Assembly: GCA_050949645.1 (NCBI GenBank)
Contig: JBMNGC010000001.1
Span: forward strand, 1,178,001 to 1,242,000
Source: RUG369 sp050949645
Lineage (GTDB): Bacteria; Planctomycetota; Planctomycetia; Pirellulales; Thermoguttaceae
DNA: 64,000 bases
Direction of reading: 5' to 3'
Position 1 is the first letter of the stretch, and each line of letters begins with the position of its first letter. Below are positions 1-8,575 of this stretch, piece after piece. Position numbers and translations under genes: made by a program. The notes beneath the pieces are model-generated. The model made no database searches and was not told where the DNA came from. It worked only from the letters and a program-made list of their open reading frames with translations.

Positions 1-1
1 T

Positions 2-316
2 TGCCACGTCATCGGTTGGAACGGATTGCAATGCGTTCCTTACGTCGACGGATTTGAATCGGAAGAAAAAACGCCTCACCTTCTCAACGTAGGATGCGAA
101 AGTTGCCATGGTCCGGGCGAACTCCACGTTGACGCGGAATTGGACAGCGACGAAGAGCTACAGGAGCGAATTCGCGCTCTCATGCGTCTTGGCGACAACG
201 TCAAGAACGTCTGCTATTCTTGTCATGACGGCGACAACAGTCCGGAATTTGACTTCGACGAGTACTATCCGTTGATCGACCATTCCGAACCGGATGACGA
301 CGACGATGACGAATAA
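2..316 (+). CDS. Multihaem cytochrome c family protein (3' end only)
   Basis: The gene enters from the left edge, so only the last 104 residues are visible. The first in-frame residues are Cys-His, the tail of a CxxCH haem site cut by the edge. Two complete CxxCH motifs follow, CESCH and CYSCH, the first inside VGCESCHGPGELH, a setting typical of cytochrome c554-like multihaem proteins common in planctomycetes. Such proteins are exported and bind haem covalently in the periplasm, carrying electrons; the partner is unknown here. The C-terminus is strikingly acidic, ending in six Asp and a Glu. The number of haems and the signal peptide cannot be judged from this fragment. Confidence 0.85.
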   Translation, partial: CHVIGWNGLQCVPYVDGFESEEKTPHLLNVGCESCHGPGELHVDAELDSDEELQERIRALMRLGDNVKNVCYSCHDGDNSPEFDFDEYYPLIDHSEPDDDDDDE

Positions 317-1071
317 AAGATTGCGAGTTCCTCAAGTTCAATCGTTCGACGAATGAACGACGCACGAACTCTAAAAGCTAACGAGCCGTTTTTGACAGGC
401 GTCAACAGACTTGAAAGATCCGTGAGGAATCGTGAGTCTTTCAATCGTGCGAAAACGTTGACGCCACCAATGAGAAGACGGCTTGTCAGCGAATCGTGGT
501 CCAAAACTGAGAACTGCTCGGTTGCAGACTGCTAGCTCTCAAAACACTAACGCGATACTCCTGCGAACTGCGCTATTTGTCAGATTTTTAAGTGCGAGGA
601 GAAAACAATATCTTAAAAGCTATCTCGTGTCGCGCCGTTGCGTCTTGTAGGACAGATTTACGTTTGGCGAACCAAATTGATCATCTATGAAGACATGTTC
701 AGCCTTCCCTAATGCTGTCGTCTATCTTGATATTAAAGCTCCCGCACAGTGGCGCCTTGTGAGCAAACGATCTTTTGGAAGTTGCAAAATGGATATCAGA
801 TCAAAGAAATCCCGAGTGGTAATCCTTTCTCACATTCGGAGGGACGAGTCATTTAAGGTGAATCTTATTCCTTGCCAACGCTCGTCAATGTTGTCCAGGG
901 CCAGGATAGAGCTCTCAAAAGCTTTTCTATTTTAACATTTTAACGTACAATCCATTTTTCTTTGGCAAAGCCCTTGCATTCGCATTCACAATGAATTACG
1001 ATAGTCAGGATATCATCTTAACTGTTGTTACAGGTAAACTGATCAAATCATAAAAGTGGGAGTGACAGATT
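317..1071. other. Intergenic region without a supported gene
   Basis: About 755 bases lie between the cytochrome stop and the sensor-like gene. Only short open frames occur (for example 687-935, 82 codons); they lack a ribosome site and any recognisable family. The stretch before the next gene is AT-rich. I see no clear promoter pair, terminator or RNA gene. Confidence 0.5.
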
Positions 1072-2865
1072 ATGTTTAAATCTCAGGGTTTTATTGATGT
1101 GATCGATAAGATATCGAACGCTGTCGCTGTCGTAAATTATGATACGAACATCCTTTATCACAACGATCGGTTTACTAAAAATTTTAGCTCAGGCGCCAGC
1201 GAAGACTTTGTTGGTTGTTTTTTCTACCAGGCTATTGGTTATCCGAGACTCATCTCGAAGGATTACGCTCCTTTTCACCTTGCCATGGAGAACAATAAGC
1301 AGACAAAAACGACCCTTTTGTACCCCGCAGATTCGCGACTGGCAGGACGACAGTTCAGGATGTCTGTCGAACCTATAGTTCTTGAGCAATCAAATGAAAA
1401 AACGCTGCTTGTCGAGATCTACGAAATTACAGAGTCGTATAAACGCGAGCTACGAATTGAAATGTTGCGGAGTACAGGTCGTGAGCTTTCAGCTATTGTG
1501 AACCAATCGTCGAGCGCTTCTACCGAGGAGACTACCAAAAAACTTAAGGACTTGATTAGCCATCACTTAAGTATGCTCAAATACGGGGTCTTTGAAATCC
1601 GCACCTATGACAAAGAGACCAATTATTTGGTTCCATTTTTGGATCTTGGCATAGCAGACGACGCCCAACGTAGACAACTTAAACGCAACTGTTCGGGCAA
1701 CGGCGTCACCGGCTACGTTGCATATACGCGCCAATCCTACGTCTGCAACGATACCAAAAACGATCCGCTGTATATTCCCGGCGCCATCGACGCCAAGTCG
1801 TCGGTTACGGTTCCTCTCATGTTCGACTCAGAGCTGATTGGAGTCTGCAACGTAGAGAGTCCTGAACCGGACGCCTTTACTGATGAAGACGTCTTATTCG
1901 TCGAGCTATATGCACGCGATCTTGCTTTTGCCATTCATCAGCTCGACTTCGTTAACGAAAAGGATACGTTTGTGCGGCAGGCAAGCAGTTCCTACCTAAG
2001 TAGAGAACTTGGCCCACATTTCTCAATGGTCATGCAGGACAGCGCCGAAATTAACGCTGTGTTGAGGACAAAAAATGAGCCAATCGTTGATACGAAACAA
2101 CTTATACAGCTCATCGACAATTTTTGTATAGTGAAGAAGAAATTTCACAAATTTACGCAGAAGTTATTCAACGTTCCAATTACTATCTTGAACTCGACCG
2201 ACACAGATGAATTCCCGAGCTTCTCGTTCGCAAACGAAGAAGAAAAAAGGGAATGGAATGAGACAACGAAAGCGTTAGCTGGAAAAACTTTCCTTTTTAT
2301 TGTTCATGACGAGCAGATTTTAAGTAATCACCGTCTTTGGCTTGAAAAACTTTTTTGTAATGTCGATATCGTCCATTCGTCCAAAGCAGCGCTTTTTGCC
2401 CTCAGAAATTTTGAGTACGATTACGTACTCTGCGAACTCAATCCAGATGGAATTTACTCTTTTCCGACAACCCCCGTTGATTCTAGAAATATTCGTGACC
2501 TTCGTATGTGCGACATTCACTTTGAAGGTTATTCAGCCCCGTTCAGCAATGCGACTGACGAAGAAGCTCATCAGCGCATTCTGCAGGAGATCAAGGACGG
2601 AAAGCTGGATGCATATTTCATCTTCAACAAATATAGAAGCTTCAAGTCCAATCCTATTTTTTATCTCTTTATCTATCCTAGCTCCCCGTATTTCATAAAT
2701 GACCCAACCCATATTCGTCCAGCGGTCAACGCTAGACGTGAGGAATTTGAAGGGCAATCGATGCACCCTGAGCCATTTTTTAAGGTTTACAACAAAAGCG
2801 AAAAAGATCAGAGGACATTTTTTCGAGTCTTTGCAAAAACGCTCAAATTCCTCGGAAGAATTTAG
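1072..2865 (+). CDS. PAS-GAF protein with a degenerate receiver domain
   Basis: A 597-residue soluble protein. Residues about 1-115 look like a PAS domain. Residues about 145-295 form a GAF domain with the signature GNGVTGYVAY (from residue 209) and IGVCNVESPEPDAFTDED. A linker follows, then a receiver-like fold from about residue 408 (FLFIVHDEQ, then DYVLCELNPDG). The usual phospho-acceptor Asp is Glu and one of the paired acidic residues is His, so it is probably not phosphorylated. No kinase, cyclase or DNA-binding domain is recognisable, so it may signal by protein contact. The last 120 residues are unassigned. GGGAG sits 9 bases before the ATG. The tandem SorC-like gene lies 192 bases downstream on the same strand. 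Confidence 0.75.
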   Translation: MFKSQGFIDVIDKISNAVAVVNYDTNILYHNDRFTKNFSSGASEDFVGCFFYQAIGYPRLISKDYAPFHLAMENNKQTKTTLLYPADSRLAGRQFRMSVEPIVLEQSNEKTLLVEIYEITESYKRELRIEMLRSTGRELSAIVNQSSSASTEETTKKLKDLISHHLSMLKYGVFEIRTYDKETNYLVPFLDLGIADDAQRRQLKRNCSGNGVTGYVAYTRQSYVCNDTKNDPLYIPGAIDAKSSVTVPLMFDSELIGVCNVESPEPDAFTDEDVLFVELYARDLAFAIHQLDFVNEKDTFVRQASSSYLSRELGPHFSMVMQDSAEINAVLRTKNEPIVDTKQLIQLIDNFCIVKKKFHKFTQKLFNVPITILNSTDTDEFPSFSFANEEEKREWNETTKALAGKTFLFIVHDEQILSNHRLWLEKLFCNVDIVHSSKAALFALRNFEYDYVLCELNPDGIYSFPTTPVDSRNIRDLRMCDIHFEGYSAPFSNATDEEAHQRILQEIKDGKLDAYFIFNKYRSFKSNPIFYLFIYPSSPYFINDPTHIRPAVNARREEFEGQSMHPEPFFKVYNKSEKDQRTFFRVFAKTLKFLGRI

Positions 2866-2948
2866 TCCTAGGTTGATTCTCGTTCGCAGTATTGTTAAAA
2901 TTTAGTCGCTTCGAACGTTGATCTACACTACCACTGTTACAATTTAAA

Positions 2949-2993
2949 GACTCATTAGCCGTACATAGAAAATTGTATACGGCGTTATGAGTC
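2949..2993 (+). repeat. Intergenic hairpin upstream of the tandem SorC-like gene
   Basis: An imperfect inverted repeat: GACTCAT-TA-GCCGTA on the left pairs with TACGGC-GT-TATGAGTC on the right around an A-rich loop. No T-run follows on either strand, so it is not a clear intrinsic terminator. It lies between the sensor-like gene and the 1019-residue protein and could be an operator or an mRNA structure. Confidence 0.6.
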
Positions 2994-3057
2994 GAGAAAC
3001 GCAGATTTTGTATCCTTTCCCCTTAAACTACCTATTCTAAGGTAAGAACTCCTTGAC

Positions 3058-6000
3058 ATGGCAAAGAAATCCAAACCACTTCAGACAGGATATTCACCTC
3101 GGAGAATGCTCGATGACAAGCGTTACGCTGAGCTCGTCTACGCAGCATGCAACCGATTCTTCGACGAGTTCAAGAAAGGCAAAAAAAGCGAACATCAAAT
3201 AAAAGTCCAACCTGTTGTTAAATATATCAACAGTAAATTTGGCTTGGACGGCGATGATAAGATAAGTCGTGAAGGAGTCTATCCTCTTCTCAGAGAAGGA
3301 GTCAAGCGACAATTTCTCATCCTGAAACCGCCCAGGGCGGAAAGTTTGGAAAAGAAATTACGAGAGAATTTAAATCTTGACGAATACCTTAAAGAGGTAA
3401 AAGGCGACGTCGACGTAGTCAATACGCGCGTTGGCAACCTTTCTGGTCGAGTTAATGAAGTTGCCGCCGACAAGATCGTTGAGCTAATCTACCGCGTTCA
3501 GGACGAAAAAAAGAAAGCTGCGCTGGAAAATTCCTTAAAAGCCGCCGTACTCAAGGCTGACGTAAAAAAAGCGAAAAAATTGGCGATAACGAAGGCGGTC
3601 GAGGCCGAGATAGAAACAACGACCCCTTTCAAGAAAGAAAAGACGCGGCGAGGCGCTGCTCAAAGAGAAAAAACAAAGGAAATTACCCGTGAGATATGGG
3701 AAAAAATAGACGACGCGACGAAAAAAAAGTTACTGGACGCGAGCAAAAATGAAATCGAGATAATTGCGAAAACTGCGACTGCAGAGGTGAAGAACACAAT
3801 CGCTGAGATCAGAGGGCTCGATAGTTCAGATTCGACGGTTGCAGACGTCAGTAAAAATGAAGTTGGCGACGTCGTAGCGAAAATACAAGAAAAGTACCGA
3901 GAAGTTGTTGCGCAAAAGATTGACTCCGTCAGGGTCCACATCGGGTTTGGAGAGGGATATGCGGCCGAAGAAGTCGCGAAACGCCTCTCAACTCGTCTTG
4001 GCGTCGCTCCGAAGCTCACTTTACATGCCTGTACAAGCGGGGGCCACTACAAGCAAGAACAACAGAAAGTCCCGACAACCTATTTCTCCTTTTTCGAAGG
4101 CAAAGTTGACGCGGAAGTTGTTGGGATGTTCGCGCCTACCGTTGTTACTCGGGAAGAATATGACGGACTCAAAAATTCCGCATCATGTTATGAAGCTTTT
4201 AATCGTCGAGAGGAGATCGATATTCTCGTAACGTCGCTGGCTTGTTTCGACGACGAAGATTGTCTCTTTAGAAAATATTATTCAGACTTGGCGGAAGAAA
4301 AAGAGCATTGCTTTGGAGAAGCTGCTCGGCAAACGCTCGCGACGTTAGAGAAAAAGGGATGCGTGGGCGACGTCATGTTCCAGCCCTACTCTAACGAGAA
4401 AGCGATCAACGACTATGGTCTCAAAATGGTTTCGCTTTTTGAACTTGCCGATTTCCAAGCTCATGCTCAAAAAAGGAACCACTATGTTGTCCTGACGTGC
4501 GGACCGTGCCGAATTTGTGGACAATCCAAGGCAGCCGCAATTTATCCGTTGCTAACGAATCCATCCCTCCGAATGTGGACGCATCTTATCATTGATCGAG
4601 GAACGGCGCAAGAAATTCTTGGTTCTGAAGCGCCTGATCAGAAGACGCCCGACCACGAGCTGCACGACGCGCTTGTCTTTGCAGTTTGCGAGAAATTCCT
4701 AGTCTCTCCAAACCAACGAGAGGGGGAGCGGCCAATTAAAATTAAGGACGTCGCAGACTCCATTAATTACGAATTTCAGCTAAGCGAGGAAAATAAAATT
4801 AAGCGCGAGGGCGTTTATCCGCTTCTCAAGGAAGGGCTAGCGCGCAAATTCCTTGTTTTGGCGCCGCCAGGAGATGAAAAACTCAGGGAAGAATTATGCG
4901 GCCAATTGGAACTCGAAGACCACATTAAAAAAGTTGACGGCGCAATCAAAGTTGTCAATGCTCTTGATCTCGACCTTCCGAATAGGGTTAATGAAGTTGC
5001 AGCAGATGAAATCGTTAACTTGATCCATAGCGTTTTGAAAAGGAAACGTCGCGACAAGTATGCCGAGGAAGGAAAGTTTGAAGCGATAAGAAATAGAACC
5101 CAGGAAGCGATAAGAGAGGTTCTGCTGGAGAAGAAAAAAGATAAAAAGAAGAAGGCTTCTAAAAGAACGTCTGCTGCCGCAGCCACAAAGACAAGAGCAT
5201 TGAGTATCTTGGAAGATATAGACGGAGCAAACGCTGGCGAATTAACTGAAAAAAGCCGGATAATAATCAAGGAAGAAGCGGCGAAAACTTTTGCTAATCC
5301 AGAGTGGAGAAACTCTGAACTCTCCTCGGAAAAGCGCGCTAGGATAATAGAAGAGAAATATAGGGAAATCGTCGCAACAACGGTCTATAACGTAAGGGTT
5401 CACATCGGTTTTGGCGCCGGCTACGCGGCTGAGGAAGTTGCAAAACGCCTTGCGACGCGCGTTGGAATTGCGCCTAAGATAACCTTGCACGCTTTCACAA
5501 GCGGCGGCCACTTTACTCAAGGGCAACAAAAGACTCCGACGACTTACTTTTCCTTTTTTGAAGGCAAGGTTGACGCAGAATATGTCGGAATGTTTGCCCC
5601 CACCGTCGTTCACTGGGACGATTACGAGGCGCTCAAACACTCTCCTTCGTGTTATGAAGCTTTCAGGAGCCGAGAAGAAATTGACATTCTTGTCACATCA
5701 TTGGCCTCATTCGCCGACGACGACAGTCTCTTCAGAAATTATTATGAATCGCTTGCGAGCGTTCCGAACGCAGAATTTGCTATAGAAGCAAGAGAAACGC
5801 TTGAAAAGCTAAAGAGGGAGAAGTGCGTAGGCGACGTCATGTTCCAACCTTACTCCAATGACAAAGCGATTCGTGAATATCCGATTAGAACTGTTTCGCT
5901 CTTTGAACTACACGACTTCAAGGATTTCTCCGAAAAGTCTGATCGCTACGTGGTGGTGACCTGCGCTCCATGTCGAGAATGCGGAAAATCTAAGGCAGAC

Positions 6001-6117
6001 GCCGTACTTCCATTGCTGAAGAACAAGGATCTCCGAATATGGACCCACCTCATTATCGACCGTAAAACGGTAGAGGAGATTCTTAAATCTAGCCCTTCGG
6101 ATCAGAAAGACTCATAA
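3058..6117 (+). CDS. Tandem-duplicated SorC-like sugar-binding regulator (putative)
   Basis: A 1019-residue protein built of two homologous halves of about 500 residues. Each half has a winged-helix-like start (IKREGVYPLLKEG; residues about 20-90 and 530-605), then RVNEVAADxIVxLI (from 132 and 644), a Lys-rich charged insert, and a SorC/DeoR-type effector domain: VHIGFGxGYAAEEVAKRL (from about 294 and 782), SGGH, CVGDVMFQPYSN and WTHLIIDRxTxxEIL. These match the landmarks of SorC/CggR regulators, whose domain binds a phosphosugar and controls DNA binding. In both halves the loop before the final helix carries CxxCxxCGxSK (Cys 481/484/487 and 969/972/975). The ATG is first in frame; an AAGG lies 15 bases upstream, rather far. 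A sugar-responsive regulator is the best guess; DNA binding is inferred. Confidence 0.65.
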   Translation: MAKKSKPLQTGYSPRRMLDDKRYAELVYAACNRFFDEFKKGKKSEHQIKVQPVVKYINSKFGLDGDDKISREGVYPLLREGVKRQFLILKPPRAESLEKKLRENLNLDEYLKEVKGDVDVVNTRVGNLSGRVNEVAADKIVELIYRVQDEKKKAALENSLKAAVLKADVKKAKKLAITKAVEAEIETTTPFKKEKTRRGAAQREKTKEITREIWEKIDDATKKKLLDASKNEIEIIAKTATAEVKNTIAEIRGLDSSDSTVADVSKNEVGDVVAKIQEKYREVVAQKIDSVRVHIGFGEGYAAEEVAKRLSTRLGVAPKLTLHACTSGGHYKQEQQKVPTTYFSFFEGKVDAEVVGMFAPTVVTREEYDGLKNSASCYEAFNRREEIDILVTSLACFDDEDCLFRKYYSDLAEEKEHCFGEAARQTLATLEKKGCVGDVMFQPYSNEKAINDYGLKMVSLFELADFQAHAQKRNHYVVLTCGPCRICGQSKAAAIYPLLTNPSLRMWTHLIIDRGTAQEILGSEAPDQKTPDHELHDALVFAVCEKFLVSPNQREGERPIKIKDVADSINYEFQLSEENKIKREGVYPLLKEGLARKFLVLAPPGDEKLREELCGQLELEDHIKKVDGAIKVVNALDLDLPNRVNEVAADEIVNLIHSVLKRKRRDKYAEEGKFEAIRNRTQEAIREVLLEKKKDKKKKASKRTSAAAATKTRALSILEDIDGANAGELTEKSRIIIKEEAAKTFANPEWRNSELSSEKRARIIEEKYREIVATTVYNVRVHIGFGAGYAAEEVAKRLATRVGIAPKITLHAFTSGGHFTQGQQKTPTTYFSFFEGKVDAEYVGMFAPTVVHWDDYEALKHSPSCYEAFRSREEIDILVTSLASFADDDSLFRNYYESLASVPNAEFAIEARETLEKLKREKCVGDVMFQPYSNDKAIREYPIRTVSLFELHDFKDFSEKSDRYVVVTCAPCRECGKSKADAVLPLLKNKDLRIWTHLIIDRKTVEEILKSSPSDQKDS

Positions 6118-6137
6118 ACTAACCCCTTGAACTGCCT

Positions 6138-6179
6138 AAAAGGCGGCGCCGCTCTCGATGATGAGCGGCGCCGCCTTTT
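6138..6179. terminator. Strong bidirectional intrinsic terminator
   Basis: A perfect 17-bp stem (AAAAGGCGGCGCCGCTC and its complement) around an 8-base loop, with A/T tracts on both sides. It lies 20 bases after the tandem SorC-like gene and 36 bases after the convergent DUF4432 gene, so it should serve both. Confidence 0.92.
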
Positions 6180-6215
6180 ATTTCTTATCGGTTCTCAACA
6201 CGTACAGATCGTCGG

Positions 6216-7379
6216 TCATTCACACCATTCACTTATCGGCTCTGGAACTATCGTCCTCGACGCGTTCTCCTGTAAACGCTTGACAGAATCAATGGCGTCA
6301 GCGAGCCGAGACGCGTCAGTCAAGACGTCGAATTCAAATGAGAAGCGCTTCGTTTCCTTTGATGCGATTGGAACGACGCGATCATGCTTTTTCTCAAATG
6401 AACGCGTGTTAGGGAAGTTTACGGCAGGTTCCATGCCTGAGACATAAATATCTCCGTTCGGACGCTGAGTCTTCCAGAGAATGAAATAGGGGAACTCCTT
6501 CTTGTTGAAGGAAAGAGAAACGCCGCGATCCTTGGAATTCGAGCTCAGCACGACGCTCGTTTTGCCCGAAGCGTCGGCGGCCAGGTCGAAGAAATAGCAG
6601 GTTTCTGGACGTCCTGGAATCGGCTCTTCAAATTCGTCCCAACGCTTCAGTTCAGAAACTGCATTTTGGTCGCGCGGGCACATTTTTTCAAACGCAGCAT
6701 AGAACTGCGCGCCAGGCGTAACGAGCGGGTATCCCGTATTGATATGATAGAGGAGCTGAAACTCGTCGTCGACGCTCGCCTCGTTTGTTATGGAGTCGCA
6801 AACTGATAGTTTGCTCGAGCCAATATTAACGCAATAGGTCGTTTTGAAGAGAAAGCGACGACCAAACACGCTTGTCTCCAACGTTTCGCCAGAAAGACGT
6901 ATCGTTCCTTCATCAGTATCGACGTCGAGCTCCACCTTTCGCGCCGGAAGATTAGAAAGCCGCCCATGCAGCGGGTACACGAGGGCTCCGTTGGCGTCGA
7001 ACTCAGGCGCCCCGTTGCTTTCTAGTCCGCAACGCGCTATCCATTCGCAAAAGCCTTCGAGCCACCCGCAACCGTTAGGCGCAAAAAGAGGAACAAAATT
7101 CGGATGAACGGGCCCAGCGACAGGCGAATCCCATTTCAGCTCCACGTCGTCGCAAGACGCCTTCAGTATATTCATTGCGCGGGTAAGGAGAACAGTAAAT
7201 CGTAAACGACCGGCGTCAATCTCTACGATATCGACGCCTTCCTGAACGCCGCCGTGAAGCCGACTTTTCGTGATGCGGAAAGGAATCTTGTCTTTTCCCG
7301 AAACAAAGAAGTCCTGAAGATCGAGGGAATCGAGATAGACGCGACTAGCAGCGTCGACGATCATAATATTTTTTTTCAT
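6216..7379 (-). CDS. DUF4432-type aldose 1-epimerase-like protein
   Basis: A 387-residue cytosolic protein of the galactose-mutarotase beta-sandwich superfamily, closest in feel to DUF4432: SRLHGGVQEGVDIVEIDAG near the start, HPNFVPLFAPNGCGWLEGF, YPLHGRLSNLPAR, LLYHINTGYP, and YISGMEP-like YVSGMEPAVNFPN at the end. Family members bind or mutarotate sugars; the substrate is unknown. I chose the ATG at 7379 because AAGGGTGGAG directly precedes it and the beta-sheet begins there. An in-frame start at 7481 would add 34 residues with no homologous look. The gene follows the thioesterase gene by about 135 bases and ends at the shared terminator. Confidence 0.8.
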   Translation of the reverse strand: MKKNIMIVDAASRVYLDSLDLQDFFVSGKDKIPFRITKSRLHGGVQEGVDIVEIDAGRLRFTVLLTRAMNILKASCDDVELKWDSPVAGPVHPNFVPLFAPNGCGWLEGFCEWIARCGLESNGAPEFDANGALVYPLHGRLSNLPARKVELDVDTDEGTIRLSGETLETSVFGRRFLFKTTYCVNIGSSKLSVCDSITNEASVDDEFQLLYHINTGYPLVTPGAQFYAAFEKMCPRDQNAVSELKRWDEFEEPIPGRPETCYFFDLAADASGKTSVVLSSNSKDRGVSLSFNKKEFPYFILWKTQRPNGDIYVSGMEPAVNFPNTRSFEKKHDRVVPIASKETKRFSFEFDVLTDASRLADAIDSVKRLQENASRTIVPEPISEWCE

Positions 7380-7516
7380 ACTCCACCCTTCCCGTTGAGC
7401 AAACCAGCCGGCGCTCGATTTCCCCAAGATCATAGATGAGGCCGGCGCCGCGCACGACCTGAATTCTATCACTTCCTTCAAGCGACTTCAAGCAAGGAGG
7501 AGGAATGCTTTCAACA

Positions 7517-8071
7517 TCAAGATGACGGAGTAGCGCTGGCGTCTTTGGAAACCTCTTGGAAGACGCTAACGATTTCGGGGAAAATTTTGACTGGCTTAAA
7601 CGTTTCTGTAGAAACAAACGCCCAAGTCGTAGAGGCGGTCGCCAGAAGGGTGGAACCTGGAAAATTAAAGACAGAGCTTGATGTAAAGCCGCAGAGGTTT
7701 TGAACTTCTTCGTTTGTAATGGACTCCGGAAGTTCGATGAATCGATACCGACGAAGGCAACTGACCCTCTTCATTTCCTCAATCCAGGTTTGAGCGAGGA
7801 TGATATTGCCAAGGCAAGAAGAACGTTTATAGTCAACCTTGTGACTACGAACCACCCATATGGCGCCGCGGTCGAGGTATCGTTTGGAGTCCCAACCGAT
7901 CGCCTCGGAATGTCCAACAGCCACGTCCTGCATCCACTGGACGTAGCAAACGTTATTCGTATGCCCCCATACGTCGATATGCTCTTTTCCGACCTTAGCG
8001 GACATTCCCCAAATGGGCGGTATTCTCTGTGTTATTAGGGCCTTAGAAGAGGATTGTATTTCTTCCGACAT
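7517..8071 (-). CDS. Hotdog-fold acyl-CoA thioesterase (YbgC/FadM-like)
   Basis: A 184-residue protein with the 4-hydroxybenzoyl-CoA thioesterase signature: VWGHTNNVCYVQWMQD around residues 40-55, where the Asp of the usual D-x-x-GH-x-NN motif is present (HIDVWGHTNN). Next comes IWVVRSHKVDYKR, the second conserved strand. It should hydrolyse an acyl-CoA in the cytosol; the acyl group is unknown. The ATG at 8071 has GGGAAA at a good distance; a TTG five codons upstream is less likely. A 9-bp perfect hairpin ends just before the ribosome site. It is probably co-transcribed with the downstream DUF4432 gene. Confidence 0.85.
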   Translation of the reverse strand: MSEEIQSSSKALITQRIPPIWGMSAKVGKEHIDVWGHTNNVCYVQWMQDVAVGHSEAIGWDSKRYLDRGAIWVVRSHKVDYKRSSCLGNIILAQTWIEEMKRVSCLRRYRFIELPESITNEEVQNLCGFTSSSVFNFPGSTLLATASTTWAFVSTETFKPVKIFPEIVSVFQEVSKDASATPSS

Positions 8072-8085
8072 GATCGGTTTTCCCA

Positions 8086-8108
8086 AAGACTACGCTTAAC
8101 GTAGTCTT
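8086..8108 (-). promoter_or_regulatory. Hairpin abutting the thioesterase ribosome site
   Basis: On the minus strand a perfect 9-bp stem, AAGACTACG / CGTAGTCTT with a 5-base loop, stops right before GGGAAAACC and the ATG at 8071. No T-run follows, so it is not a terminator. It may affect translation or stabilise the 5' end of the mRNA. Confidence 0.55.
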
Positions 8109-8475
8109 GTATTTTCAGCTTGAGAAACGCGCGGTTCAAATAGACGCCGCACAACATATTACGCAGATGAAACGCGGCAACATTTAAGACTTCATAACAA
8201 AATAGGCGTTGCATTGCAATCGCATATTTTAGACAGACTGACTGTTTTCCTGAAAGCAAGCGCGACGAACGCGCAAGGGGTCTGGAGTCCGACGTTCGAC
8301 CGCGTGCGATTTAAATGGTAAACGTAGAAGACGGCCATCGCCAGTTAGACGTCTGTTACATGAGCCTCGCAACATAACGTTGCTCTACTACTATAAAATC
8401 GTTTACTTGCTGCGGCTAACGCTCCTCGATAAATCTGAGTAGCGCGCTCGTCAGAGGTTACCATGCAAACAAACT
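8109..8475. other. Intergenic region without a supported gene
   Basis: About 370 bases between the thioesterase leader and the terminator of the dehydrogenase gene. It presumably contains the thioesterase promoter, but I cannot pick a convincing -35/-10 pair. A 74-codon open frame ending at 8035 lacks a ribosome site and overlaps the thioesterase start; I do not accept it. Confidence 0.5.
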
Positions 8476-8511
8476 GAAGACCTGTCCGATCAAAGGCTCG
8501 GACAGGTCTTC
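8476..8511 (-). terminator. Intrinsic terminator of the isopropylmalate-type dehydrogenase gene
   Basis: A perfect 14-bp stem, GAAGACCTGTCCGA and its complement, around an 8-base loop. On the minus strand it is followed by AGTTTGTTTG. It lies 65 bases beyond the stop of the dehydrogenase gene. Confidence 0.8.
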
Positions 8512-8575
8512 TCAATCGTCAAATCTCCGGGACTAGCCGAAGATCACGTACTGACGTTACCTTAGCGAAAGAGCG

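Noticed and set aside
687..935. 82-codon open frame in the first intergenic region.
   Set aside because: No ribosome site, no recognisable family and no promoter; length is within chance for this composition.
8035..8259. 74-codon minus-strand frame upstream of the thioesterase.
   Set aside because: It overlaps the well-supported thioesterase start in another frame and has no ribosome site.
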